Shown: positions 1 to 6,781, numbered from the stretch's first letter. The stretch: DNA of 11,163 bases from JACJXF01 sp964404825 (GCA_964404825.1 CAYOLQ010000115.1:1-11163); one strand, 5' to 3'. Numbers and translations: made by a program. The notes: a model not told the origin generated them from the letters alone.

Positions 1-2036
1 TCCACACTTCTCTTCACAAACTTTGCCAGATCCTCCCCTTTCAGCATATTATTAGAAAGTAAAGCCAGATCAATAAGTTGTTTCAGAGTCTTATTTTTGC
101 TTCCAAAATCTTCCAGGATTTCCTTTCTTTCTGAATTCAGTTTTTCAATTTCATTCTGAACTTCATTAAGTTTATCCTTTTCTGCCTGGGGGATTTCTTC
201 TTCCTTTTTAGCTTTCTGGTCTTTCTGAAGCTGCTCTTTTTCAGAATTCAGTGGAGTAATGATTTCTTCAATTTTCTGAAGTTTGGCAGAAAGCTTTTTA
301 TTTTTGTCCTCTACCATTTTTATAATCAGAGGATGATTCGTATTTACCACCAGATTGTAACTGTCGGGGAAACCGCCAAACATGCCGCCTCCGCCACTCA
401 TGGCTGACATATCCTTCATACGGCGCATGTATTCAGACTGAGTAATCATTACAGGCTGATCGTTTTCGGAAAGGCCTTCAAAATTCAACATAAAGCCCTT
501 GCGGGTTTTCAGCTGACTGTCAAAAATAGCACTCAGGTCTTTCTTTTCCTTTTCATCGAGTTTGCTCTCTGTTGCTCCATCTTTCTCAATCAGTTTGTCA
601 ATTACATCTGAGTCAACCCGGATAAACCTTGATTTTTCAAGCTTTTGTTCCAGCTGGTTAATGAAGTGAGGATCGAGTTGCCCATCGAGGGTAAGTACAT
701 CATAGCCTTTGTTTCTTGCGGCTTCGATATATCCAAATTGTTCCTCAACATTTGTGGTATAGAGGTAAACAAGTGTTTTGTTTTTATCGGTCTGATTCTC
801 TGTGATAAGGGTTTTGTACTCATCAAGTGTGAAATATTTACTTTCGGTATTCTTCAGAAGCGCAAATTTCACAGCCCTTTCGTAGAATTTCTCTTCCGTG
901 ATCATTCCGTAAACAATGAAAAGCTTCAGATCGTCCCATTTCTTCTCAAATTGCTGGCGATCAGATTTAAAGATTTCCTCCAAACGGTCGGATACCTTTT
1001 TTGTAATGTGCGAAGATATTTTTTTAACGTTGGAGTCGCTCTGCAGGTAACTACGGGAAACGTTCAGAGGGATGTCAGGAGAATCGAGAACACCATGAAG
1101 AAGTGTCAGGAATTCAGGCACGATTCCCTCAACCGAATCAGTTACAAAAACCTGATTGCTGTATAGCTGAATTTTGTTTTTCTGTATTTCGAAATTATTT
1201 TTTATCCGGGGGAAGTACAGGATACCTGTAAGGTTAAATGGATAATCTACGTTCAGATGTATATTAAAAAGTGGATCTTCGAGGGCCGGATAAAGATCGT
1301 GGTAAAACTTATCGTAATCCTCAGGTTTAAGGTCTGCAGGTTTGCGGGTCCATAAAGGCTTTGTATCGTTAATGATATGATCTTTCCCGGTTTCCTTTTC
1401 CTTGCCGTCTTTCCATTCGGTTTCCTTTCCGAAAGCAATTTCAACGGGAAGAAACTTGCAATACTTGGTAAGAATTCCGCTGATCCTTCCCTTTTCAAGA
1501 AACTCTTTGGATTCCTCATCGATATGAAGGGTTATTTCGGTTCCGAAGGTTTCTTTAGTACCTTCCTCCATTATATATTCCGGACTACCGTCGCATGTCC
1601 AGCGAACCGCTTTTGATCCCTCTAAATAAGAAAGAGTATTTATCTCCACTTTCTCTGAAACCATAAATGCCGAATAAAATCCCAGACCAAAGTGGCCTAT
1701 AATTGAATTTCCCTGGCTTTTGTATTTTTCAAGGAAATCTTCGGCACTGGAGAAGGCAATCTGATTTATATATTTCTCCACCTCTTCAGCGGTCATGCCA
1801 ATTCCATGATCTGAAATGGTGAGAGTCTTATTTTTTGAATCGAGTGAAATGCGGATTGTCTGATCGCCAAGTTCGCCCTTATATTCTCCAACTGAAGCTA
1901 ATGTGCGGAGTTTCTGGGTTGCATCGACTGCATTCGACACCAGTTCTCTCAGAAATATCTCATGATCGGAATAGAGAAACTTCTTTATAATCGGGAAAAT
2001 ATTCTCCGTGGTTACACCAATTTTTCCTGTTTGCAT
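1..2036 (-). CDS. htpG: Molecular chaperone HtpG (Hsp90 family), 3' end cut by window edge
   Basis: Cytoplasmic ATP-dependent Hsp90-family chaperone. I translated it from the ATG at 2036; 678 codons are visible, running off the left edge in the same frame. Bacteroidota HtpG is about 680 residues, so only a few C-terminal residues should be missing. The GHKL ATPase domain is at the N-terminus: E31-L-V-S-N35-A-V-D38, then the ATP-binding loop D76-H-G-I-G80-M (usually DNGIGM, here with His for Asn), then the lid motif G-H-F-G-L-G-F-Y-S near 114-122. Middle-domain hallmarks include a stretch reading LNVSRSYLQSD. A Gly/Met-rich stretch lies near residues 545-553 (about 376-399). The C-terminal part is Lys/Glu-rich and probably coiled, ending in MLKGEDLAKFVKRS. 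No CIRCE-like element or convincing promoter was found upstream; a perfect palindrome lies 22 nt before the start. Identification is firm. Confidence 0.97.
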   Translation of the reverse strand, partial: MQTGKIGVTTENIFPIIKKFLYSDHEIFLRELVSNAVDATQKLRTLASVGEYKGELGDQTIRISLDSKNKTLTISDHGIGMTAEEVEKYINQIAFSSAEDFLEKYKSQGNSIIGHFGLGFYSAFMVSEKVEINTLSYLEGSKAVRWTCDGSPEYIMEEGTKETFGTEITLHIDEESKEFLEKGRISGILTKYCKFLPVEIAFGKETEWKDGKEKETGKDHIINDTKPLWTRKPADLKPEDYDKFYHDLYPALEDPLFNIHLNVDYPFNLTGILYFPRIKNNFEIQKNKIQLYSNQVFVTDSVEGIVPEFLTLLHGVLDSPDIPLNVSRSYLQSDSNVKKISSHITKKVSDRLEEIFKSDRQQFEKKWDDLKLFIVYGMITEEKFYERAVKFALLKNTESKYFTLDEYKTLITENQTDKNKTLVYLYTTNVEEQFGYIEAARNKGYDVLTLDGQLDPHFINQLEQKLEKSRFIRVDSDVIDKLIEKDGATESKLDEKEKKDLSAIFDSQLKTRKGFMLNFEGLSENDQPVMITQSEYMRRMKDMSAMSGGGGMFGGFPDSYNLVVNTNHPLIIKMVEDKNKKLSAKLQKIEEIITPLNSEKEQLQKDQKAKKEEEIPQAEKDKLNEVQNEIEKLNSERKEILEDFGSKNKTLKQLIDLALLSNNMLKGEDLAKFVKRSV

Positions 2037-2057
2037 TGCTCTGAATATTTTTAGTTA

Positions 2058-2071
2058 AACACTGCAGTGTT
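2058..2071. promoter_or_regulatory. 14-bp perfect palindrome in the htpG leader
   Basis: AACACTGCAGTGTT is a perfect dyad ending 22 nt before the htpG ATG. It could be an operator or a short RNA hairpin in the 5' leader. It does not resemble the CIRCE element bound by HrcA. No good TAnnTTTG box is nearby; the closest is CACTTTTG at 2104-2111 (minus), which has one mismatch and no matching -33. The function is inferred; only the symmetry is seen. Confidence 0.4.
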
Positions 2072-2120
2072 CTTCAAAGCCTGTGCCATTAGTTTGGGAC
2101 TGACAAAAGTGCAGGGAGTA

Positions 2121-2191
2121 AATTTAGAAGGTAGAATTTAGAATTTAGAATTCAGAATTCTACCTTCTAAATTCTAAATTCTACCTTCTAA
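2121..2191. repeat. Inverted array of TAGAATT/TAGAAGG heptamers with 27-bp arms
   Basis: Two arrays of 7-bp units (TAGAATT and TAGAAGG) face each other. The perfect arms are 2124-2150 and 2165-2191, separated by 14 nt that contain a further GAATTC palindrome. As RNA this would fold into a long AU-rich hairpin. It sits between htpG and the end of the upstream operon and overlaps the last codons of the exported-protein gene. It could act as a terminator-like or mRNA-stabilising structure, but no U-tract follows it. Related arrays occur at 7093-7113 and 11124-11163. Confidence 0.85.
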
Positions 2192-3029
2192 CTTCACTAT
2201 TCCTGGCATCAATGTCCTTCCGAAGAAGGAATTCACCCTTGTGAAACACATAGCCATCGTAGGAACCGTCGGGACCATAAAAGCGATAGTTACCGGTAAA
2301 CATTGGTTCAAATGGTGCGAGATGATCGAGAACAATCATTTTAAGTTTTTCATCATATTTTATGCTGGCAACTAACTGGGCTGAATACTCAACAATTACA
2401 CGCTTCAGCGTCTGGAACTCAGCTTTAAAAACTCCTGCGAAGAAAGCTTCTTTCTCCTTATTGAAAATCAGGGCTTCAATATATTTTTTATCGGAGAAAT
2501 CGTTATTAAAATTATAACCGAGCAATGCATAACAGGTTTCCCTTCGATGTTTGAAAGTATATACATTATAATAAACACAGCCCAGCCAGTTTTCAGGTGA
2601 AAGCATGAGTGTTTCAGGATTTTTGATCCCTTTGGTTTTGTCTTTTAGCGGGAAAACTTTTATATCAGGCTTCTTTACCGAACCAAAATTATATTGTAAA
2701 AACCCATAGTATGTATATTGACCCTTTTGGTTTCTGACAAACCAGGTAAAAACATTTAGTTTTTGATCAGTGGAATGAAGCCGGCCAATCATTATAAGAC
2801 TATCCCATTTAAAATTGAATGATTCCGGATTCTGGAGATTTTCCTGAAAAACATCTAAAATTAGATTATTCAGGCTATCAATTGTTTTGTCTTCTTCTGA
2901 ATTATATAGTTCCCTGAAATAAGCTTTAAGCTGTATATCAGCTTGTTGATAAGGCGATACCAGTTCTTGCGGTAAAGCTGCAAGGCCGCATATTAAAAAG
3001 CATGAAAGCAGAAATATCTTCTTAATCAT
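2181..3029 (-). CDS. Exported protein of unknown function, 282 residues
   Basis: I do not recognise a named family. The N-terminus (MIKKIFLLSCFLICGLAALPQ) is a classic Sec signal peptide, with likely cleavage near residues 17-18. Cysteines at 10 and 14 lie too early for a convincing lipobox. The mature part has no membrane segment and is rich in aromatic and Lys residues, with segments such as WFVRNQKGQYTYYGFLQYNF, GYNFNNDFSDKKYIEALIFN and a C-terminal NYRFYGPDGSYDGYVFHKGE. Together these suggest a beta-rich periplasmic domain. It starts 35 nt after the aminotransferase stop, so it is probably the last gene of a LytTR-aminotransferase-exported protein operon. The last codons and the TAG stop (reading V-R-R-stop) lie inside the heptamer repeat at 2121-2191, so the natural C-terminus may have been altered by the repeat. 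Confidence 0.85.
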   Translation of the reverse strand: MIKKIFLLSCFLICGLAALPQELVSPYQQADIQLKAYFRELYNSEEDKTIDSLNNLILDVFQENLQNPESFNFKWDSLIMIGRLHSTDQKLNVFTWFVRNQKGQYTYYGFLQYNFGSVKKPDIKVFPLKDKTKGIKNPETLMLSPENWLGCVYYNVYTFKHRRETCYALLGYNFNNDFSDKKYIEALIFNKEKEAFFAGVFKAEFQTLKRVIVEYSAQLVASIKYDEKLKMIVLDHLAPFEPMFTGNYRFYGPDGSYDGYVFHKGEFLLRKDIDARNSEVRR

Positions 3030-3064
3030 TTGTTTCTCTTATACCAAACTGAAAGACCCGATTA

Positions 3065-4255
3065 TTATTTTACTGACTCATCTATTGCTCTGATCAAACG
3101 AAAACATGCTTCCTGTATTTCATTTTCAGAAATATTTAATGCAGGAGAGATTCGGATTGCAGTATCGCAAAAAAGGAACCAGTCAGTAATAAGTCCGTTT
3201 TTCAAAGCATTCTTTACAACCTTATGCATAATCTCTGCACTTCCGAATTCAACGGCCAGCAGCAGTCCTTTTCCTCTGATTTCTTTAATATGTTGGTGTT
3301 TCAGAAGTTTTCTGAAAAGTAATTCTTTTTCAAGGGATCGTTCAAAAAGTTTTTCTTCAAGCAGGATACGAAAAGCTCTTTCGCCGGCAGCACATGATAC
3401 CGGGTGACCTCCAAAAGTAGTGATATGACCCAGTGAAGGATTATGGCTTAACTTCTGCATAATGGTTTTACTGCTTATAAAGGCACCAAGAGGCATCCCT
3501 CCTCCAAGACTTTTAGCCAAAACCAGGATGTCGGGAACAACTCCTGCTATCTGATAACCAAAAACTTTTCCCAGTCGGCCGAATCCGGTTTGAATCTCAT
3601 CAAAAACAAGCAATGCACCAGTTTCATCGCATTTTTGGCGCAATGCTCTGAGAAAGTCAGGATCTGCTGATATTATACCGGCCTCGGCCTGCATAATTTC
3701 AACAACTACACAGGCTGTTTTGGATGAAATACGGGCAAGATCATCATTAGAATTATAGGGGAGGAATGAAACGCCAGGCAACAGGGGCCGGAATTCTGTT
3801 TTAAAATATTCTCCCCCGAGAATACTTAATGCGCCCTGAGTACTCCCGTGGTAAGCATTATGAAATGCAGCAATTTCAGGTCGCCCTGTAAATCGTTTTG
3901 CGAGTTTCATGGCCCCTTCAATGGCTTCAGCACCAGAATTTACAAAATATATGCTATCCAATGAAACGGGAAGGTTTTGAACCAGAAGAGATGCATAATC
4001 CACTTGTGGAGACTGGATAAACTCCCCGTAAACCATTAAATGGAGGTGTTTATCTGCTTGATTTTTAACAGCTTCAATAATCCGGGGATCAGAATGTCCC
4101 AGATATGAAACCGACACTCCGGAAATAAGATCGAGGTAATCCTTTCCGTCAGGACCATACATAAAAACTCCCCTGGCTGATTCTATTTCCAGAGACATCG
4201 GGTCATTGGATGTCGGAGCCAGATAATTGAGGAAAGCCTGACGATTAGAAACCAT
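3065..4255 (-). CDS. Class III PLP-dependent aminotransferase (acetylornithine aminotransferase-like)
   Basis: Fold-type I aminotransferase of 396 residues, a normal family length; cytoplasmic. Visible motifs are S107-G-A-E-A for phosphate binding, Y135-H136-G-S, the cofactor-ring Asp in F218-D219-E-I-Q222-T-G-F-G-R, the PLP Schiff-base lysine K248 in L-A-K-S-L-G-G-G-M-P, T279-T280-F-G-G-H-P, and R368 in A-I-R-I-S-P, which is expected to bind the substrate carboxylate. The family includes ArgD, GABA and ornithine aminotransferases. Sequence alone does not fix the substrate, and no arginine genes are nearby, so I give no symbol. It starts 23 nt after the LytTR regulator stop and is followed 35 nt later by an exported protein, which suggests one transcript. 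The ATG at 4255 is well placed. Confidence 0.93.
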   Translation of the reverse strand: MVSNRQAFLNYLAPTSNDPMSLEIESARGVFMYGPDGKDYLDLISGVSVSYLGHSDPRIIEAVKNQADKHLHLMVYGEFIQSPQVDYASLLVQNLPVSLDSIYFVNSGAEAIEGAMKLAKRFTGRPEIAAFHNAYHGSTQGALSILGGEYFKTEFRPLLPGVSFLPYNSNDDLARISSKTACVVVEIMQAEAGIISADPDFLRALRQKCDETGALLVFDEIQTGFGRLGKVFGYQIAGVVPDILVLAKSLGGGMPLGAFISSKTIMQKLSHNPSLGHITTFGGHPVSCAAGERAFRILLEEKLFERSLEKELLFRKLLKHQHIKEIRGKGLLLAVEFGSAEIMHKVVKNALKNGLITDWFLFCDTAIRISPALNISENEIQEACFRLIRAIDESVK

Positions 4256-4275
4256 TTGGGTATTTGATTGAGGAA

Positions 4276-4300
4276 TATTTACTTGATTATCAAGTTAATA
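4276..4300 (-). repeat. Stem-loop spanning the response-regulator stop codon
   Basis: ACTTGA (4281-4286) and TCAAGT (4290-4295) form a 6-bp stem with a 3-nt loop. It extends through one mismatch by four more pairs (4276-4279 with 4297-4300). It covers the last codons and the TAA stop of the regulator gene, just before the aminotransferase start. It could influence translation of the next gene or mRNA processing. Such a structure can also arise by chance in AT-rich DNA. Confidence 0.4.
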
Positions 4301-4986
4301 TCTTTCATCAATTTCTCTTTATACGATTTACCAATGGGGATATTTTTATTACCATCGTCCGTTTTAATAATAACGGCATTATCCTCAATTACTTCAATAC
4401 TTGAAGTATTAACGATATATGATCTGTGAACACGGGTAAATTTGGTGGAAGGCAACTTTTGCTCAATTGCCTTCATGGTAAAATGGATGGTATATTTTTC
4501 CTTAAATGTATTAAAAATCACATAGTTTTCGAGGGCTTCAACCCAAAGGATATCGTCATACTTAAGGCGTACGAGGGTGGAATTCTTTTTTATAAAAATT
4601 TCCTCTTTTCCCACCAAATGAAGTTTATTCTGTTCAAATCTGGCTGTAGCCCGGTCGAGCGATTTGTAGAAACGAGGGTAATTAACCGGCTTAAGCAGGT
4701 AATCGGTAACATCATATTCGAATGCGTCAATTGCATATTTACCTTTTCCAGACACAATTATAACCTGGGGAGGATTCTTAAGTGAGTTAAGGAATTCAAT
4801 ACCATTCATTTCAGGCATTTCAATATCCAGGAAAATCAGGTGAATATCCTCTTCGTTTTTTAGGTAATTGATTGCTTCTACTCCATCAGAGAAGGTAGCC
4901 TTCAGGCTTACTCCCTCAGTTTTTTTAATAAACTCTTCAAGTACTTTTCGTGAAAGTTTATCATCATCAATTAAAATGCAATTCAT
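4279..4986 (-). CDS. LytTR-family response regulator (receiver plus LytTR DNA-binding domain)
   Basis: Two-component regulator of 235 residues, a typical length. The receiver domain (about 1-118) has the acidic pocket D7-D8-D9, phosphoacceptor D54 in I-F-L-D-I-E-M-P-E-M-N-G, S79 in V-S-G-K-G at the Thr/Ser switch site, and K99 in L-L-K-P-V. The LytTR domain (about 130-232) shows the characteristic start F-I-K-K-N-S, the D-D-I-L-W-V-E-A-L-E-N-Y-V segment and F-T-R-V-H-R-S-Y-I-V-N (183-193). LytTR proteins bind DNA through a beta fold, often at paired direct repeats, and in Bacteroidota usually pair with a LytS/YehU-type membrane histidine kinase. No kinase is visible here, so it is an orphan within this window. 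It is the first gene of the probable operon with the aminotransferase, and a promoter-like sequence lies at 5044-5072. Confidence 0.95.
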   Translation of the reverse strand: MNCILIDDDKLSRKVLEEFIKKTEGVSLKATFSDGVEAINYLKNEEDIHLIFLDIEMPEMNGIEFLNSLKNPPQVIIVSGKGKYAIDAFEYDVTDYLLKPVNYPRFYKSLDRATARFEQNKLHLVGKEEIFIKKNSTLVRLKYDDILWVEALENYVIFNTFKEKYTIHFTMKAIEQKLPSTKFTRVHRSYIVNTSSIEVIEDNAVIIKTDDGNKNIPIGKSYKEKLMKDINLIIK

Positions 4987-5257
4987 CTGCTATGGATTAG
5001 TCGAATGAAAACAATTCTTTATCACTTGTATTGATAATTTTATCAAAGATAAAAAAAACTGATAATAAACAATAAGACAAAAAAAAATGTTTTCAATTCA
5101 ATATTACTTATTCTAAATTAAATATTTAAGGTTGACTGTTCAAAAAAATAGATTCGTCATTACGTTCATATTCTTGATTGTCAATGCGAAAACAAATAAT
5201 AGTGTTGTTGCTTTGCCAGATTATGACACATTATTAGTATGCGAACAAAAAAATTAA
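4987..5257. other. AT-rich intergenic region between trmH and the LytTR operon
   Basis: Very AT-rich DNA of 271 nt with no credible coding region; open frames are under about 20 codons. It holds the probable promoter of the LytTR operon and a small dyad at 5031-5046. I see no clear terminator for trmH: its stop at 5258 is followed by a T-rich stretch on the minus strand without a GC-rich stem. Confidence 0.6.
5044..5072 (-). promoter_or_regulatory. Probable Bacteroidota-type promoter of the LytTR operon, with dyad
   Basis: On the minus strand, TATCTTTG (5044-5051) matches the TAnnTTTG -7 consensus exactly. A TTG at 5070-5072 lies 18 bp upstream, close to the usual 19-21 bp spacing. A perfect inverted repeat, TTGATAA-TT-TTATCAA (5031-5046), overlaps the -7 box and the expected start of transcription, so it could be an operator. 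The start would give a leader of roughly 50 nt before the ATG at 4986. Confidence 0.5.
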
Positions 5258-5932
5258 TCATTTGTTTTTCGATTCATAGAACTTTTTTTCAATAAGTTCT
5301 ACTTTTTTTATTGAATAGCGCATCCATGTTAGCAGAAGTTCCGAATAATCAGCAGATGACAGTTTCCAGTTGATCCCTGAATTATGCATGTTCTTTACAA
5401 TTTCCTGAAGACAAAGGGCTGCTGAAACAGAGATGTTGTAACTTTCGGTGAAGCCATACATTGGAATTCTAATGAATTCATCGGCATTTTCGCGAATAGT
5501 TTTGGAAATACCGGTTAATTCGGTACCAAAAACCAATGCAATTTTCCCTTTTGCAATATCCAGTTCTTCCAGGTACGGATATGAGGGATCAGGACTGGTA
5601 GCAACAATGCGGTAGCCATTATCCCGTAAATGAAGGACTGCCTCTTTTGAATTATTTTTCTTTGAATTATACCTGTATAAATTCAGCCATTTATTTGATC
5701 CCATTGAAATATCGCGGTGAACAGTGAATTTGTTTTTATTTTCGATAATATGAATATCCTGGATGCCAAAGCATTCGCATGTTCGTAAAACTGCACTTGC
5801 GTTCTGTGCCTGAAAAAGATCTTCAAGCACAACAGTCAGGTATCGGGTACGATTGCCTAATACTTCCCCAAAAACTCTCAGACGGTTTTCAGAGAGAAAC
5901 TGCGAGAGATAATTGATTAATTCTTCGTTCAC
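5258..5932 (-). CDS. trmH: SpoU/TrmH-family RNA 2'-O-methyltransferase, probably tRNA Gm18 methyltransferase
   Basis: Cytoplasmic SAM-dependent methyltransferase of the trefoil-knot SPOUT class. All three SpoU motifs are visible (numbered from GTG 5932): motif 1, V-L-E-D-L-F-Q-A-Q-N44-A-S-A-V-L-R50-T; motif 2, V-F-G-T-E138-L-T-G-I-S; motif 3, I-P-M158-Y-G-F-T-E-S164-Y-N166-I-S168-V-S-A-A. The G-S-N-K-W segment (78-82) and the C-terminal helix (about 190-222) fit TrmH, which 2'-O-methylates G18 of tRNA. Start choice: the frame is open upstream to a TTG at 5968, but that codon lies in the loop of the HU terminator. In-frame GTG codons at 5947 and 5932 are better. From memory, Bacteroidota homologues begin about where 5932 does (N-E-E-L-I-N-Y-L), giving 224 residues. 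It may be expressed by read-through from HU or from an unseen promoter. Confidence 0.9.
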   Translation of the reverse strand: MNEELINYLSQFLSENRLRVFGEVLGNRTRYLTVVLEDLFQAQNASAVLRTCECFGIQDIHIIENKNKFTVHRDISMGSNKWLNLYRYNSKKNNSKEAVLHLRDNGYRIVATSPDPSYPYLEELDIAKGKIALVFGTELTGISKTIRENADEFIRIPMYGFTESYNISVSAALCLQEIVKNMHNSGINWKLSSADYSELLLTWMRYSIKKVELIEKKFYESKNK

Positions 5933-5948
5933 GAGATGATTTGTCACT

Positions 5949-5980
5949 AAAAAAAAATCCCGGTACAAGCCGGGATTTTT
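5949..5980 (-). terminator. Rho-independent terminator of the HU gene
   Basis: Perfect 11-bp inverted repeat, AAAAATCCCGG (5953-5963) and CCGGGATTTTT (5970-5980), with a 6-nt loop. On the minus strand it is followed by an uninterrupted run of nine T (5957 down to 5949). It begins 17 nt after the HU stop. The structure is symmetrical enough to work weakly in the other direction as well. Confidence 0.9.
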
Positions 5981-5996
5981 AAGCGGAAAAATATTT

Positions 5997-6269
5997 TTAT
6001 TGAACTGTTTTTCCTAATTCACTACCAGCTTTAAATTTCACAACTTTCTTAGCTTTAATAGTGATAGGTTTTCCAGTCTGGGGATTTCTACCTGTTCTGG
6101 AGTTTCTTTTTGAAACTGAGAAAGAACCAAATCCAACCAAAGCTACGCGATCGCCTTTTTTGAGTGCTTTTGAAGTAGTTTTTACAAATGCATCGAGAGC
6201 TCTTTTAGCGTCAGCTTTTGTTAATTTAGCTTCTGCAGCAATTGCATCAATTAATTGTGCTTTGTTCAT
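5997..6269 (-). CDS. HU family nucleoid DNA-binding protein
   Basis: Histone-like dimeric protein of 90 residues, the usual HU size, which bends and compacts DNA. It begins M-N-K-A-Q-L-I-D-A-I-A and carries the family signature G46-F-G-S-F50-S-V-S-K-R, followed by the flexible DNA-binding arm with R61-N62-P63-Q-T-G-K-P (about 52-75). It is very rich in Lys and Ala. The ATG at 6269 has a consensus promoter upstream and a strong terminator downstream, so it is probably a well-expressed single-gene unit. Bacteroidota often carry several HU copies, so I do not choose between hupA and hupB. Confidence 0.96.
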   Translation of the reverse strand: MNKAQLIDAIAAEAKLTKADAKRALDAFVKTTSKALKKGDRVALVGFGSFSVSKRNSRTGRNPQTGKPITIKAKKVVKFKAGSELGKTVQ

Positions 6270-6317
6270 AATTAAAATTTTTAGGGTTAGTAATCATTAA
6301 AGTGTCAAATGTTAAGG

Positions 6318-6348
6318 CAAATATAGGGGATTAAACGGTTTAAGCAAA
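6318..6348 (-). promoter_or_regulatory. Consensus Bacteroidota promoter of the HU gene
   Basis: On the minus strand, -33 TTTG (6345-6348) and -7 TATATTTG (6318-6325) are separated by exactly 19 bp, an exact match to the sigma-ABfr consensus (TTTG, 19-21 bp, TAnnTTTG). Transcription would start near 6311, giving a leader of about 40 nt before the HU ATG. Confidence 0.82.
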
Positions 6349-6488
6349 TTTAGAGGCTAAAAAATGCATATTTGTTGATAAACTGTCAAAAAAAGTTCAT
6401 AAAGGCCACTAAAACTCCCATATAAGTGAGGTTTCAGGCTGCCGGACATTGTGGGCATTTATTTTTTTTTGGTTTAAATCCTGTACAT

Positions 6489-6520
6489 CTTTCGAACTAA
6501 TAAAAAATGTATTACTTTTG
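6489..6520 (+). promoter_or_regulatory. Probable promoter for the tRNA-Ser transcript
   Basis: TACTTTTG at 6513-6520 matches the TAnnTTTG -7 box exactly. A weak -33-like TTTCG (6490-6494) lies about 18 bp upstream. The start would be near 6528, leaving a leader of about 130 nt to be removed from the tRNA. Confidence 0.5.
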
Positions 6521-6526
6521 CGGCCT

Positions 6527-6656
6527 GATCGGATTTGCTTTATTGCGTTAGGTCAGGACTCACCTTTGCTGAAGCTACGGTGAGTGGAATTACCATAGGC
6601 GCCTGAGGCGTTTATGACGAACAGAGTTCTTGTTGCTGAAGTTGTGGCGAACAAAG
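6527..6656 (+). other. Structured leader upstream of tRNA-Ser
   Basis: This is more GC-rich than the surrounding intergenic DNA. It contains a stem ACTCACC (6558-6564) / GGTGAGT (6579-6585) whose loop holds a smaller GCT-GA-AGC hairpin, a second stem CGCC-TGA-GGCG (6600-6610), and a direct repeat TTGCTGAAG near 6566 and 6633. It may be only a processed pre-tRNA leader, or it could be a small RNA. I recognise no known RNA family. Confidence 0.35.
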
Positions 6657-6743
6657 GGAGGAATGGCAGAGCGGTCGAATGCGGCGGTCTTGAAAACCGT
6701 TGTACCCTCGCGGGTACCAGGGGTTCGAATCCCTTTTCCTCCG
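6657..6743 (+). tRNA. tRNA-Ser, anticodon UGA
   Basis: An 87-nt cloverleaf with a long variable arm, as expected for a class II serine tRNA. The acceptor stem GGAGGAA (6657-6663) pairs with TTCCTCC (6736-6742), followed by discriminator G6743. The anticodon stem GCGGT/ACCGT encloses loop CTTGAAA with anticodon TGA at 6691-6693, reading UCN serine codons, mainly UCA. The variable arm has stem GTACCC/GGGTAC. The T arm contains GGTTCGAAT. CCA is not encoded (G73 is followed by CAA), so it must be added enzymatically. A terminator follows 9 nt later. Confidence 0.96.
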
Positions 6744-6751
6744 CAATCAAT

Positions 6752-6781
6752 AAACCCGGGTGCGAAAGCACCTGGGTTTTT
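6752..6781 (+). terminator. Rho-independent terminator of tRNA-Ser
   Basis: AAACCCGGGTGC (6752-6763), GAAA tetraloop, GCACCTGGGTTT (6768-6779): a 12-bp stem with one G-U pair, followed by a run of T. It directly follows the tRNA on the plus strand. Confidence 0.9.

Larger units (their letters stand above)
6270..6656. other. Divergent intergenic region between HU and tRNA-Ser
   Basis: 387 nt without a credible protein gene. The left part holds the HU promoter (minus); the right part holds a promoter-like site (plus) and a more GC-rich, hairpin-containing tRNA leader. The middle, about 6349-6480, shows no feature I can support beyond a T-run near 6461-6470. Confidence 0.6.

Noticed and set aside
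645..1166. 173-codon open frame on the plus strand
   Set aside because: It lies wholly antisense to htpG, whose minus-strand frame is continuous and clearly recognisable. It is Phe/Leu/Val-rich, as expected of an antisense shadow.
2104..2111. htpG promoter -7 box CACTTTTG (minus strand)
   Set aside because: One mismatch to TAnnTTTG and no TTTG at 19-21 bp upstream. Not enough to list as a feature.
2121..2191. CRISPR array or insertion-sequence end
   Set aside because: The units are 7 bp with no spacers. There is no transposase and no target-site duplication is visible.
3030..3407. 125-codon plus-strand frame opposite the aminotransferase
   Set aside because: Antisense to a well-supported gene; its Ser-rich composition comes from reading the coding strand backwards.
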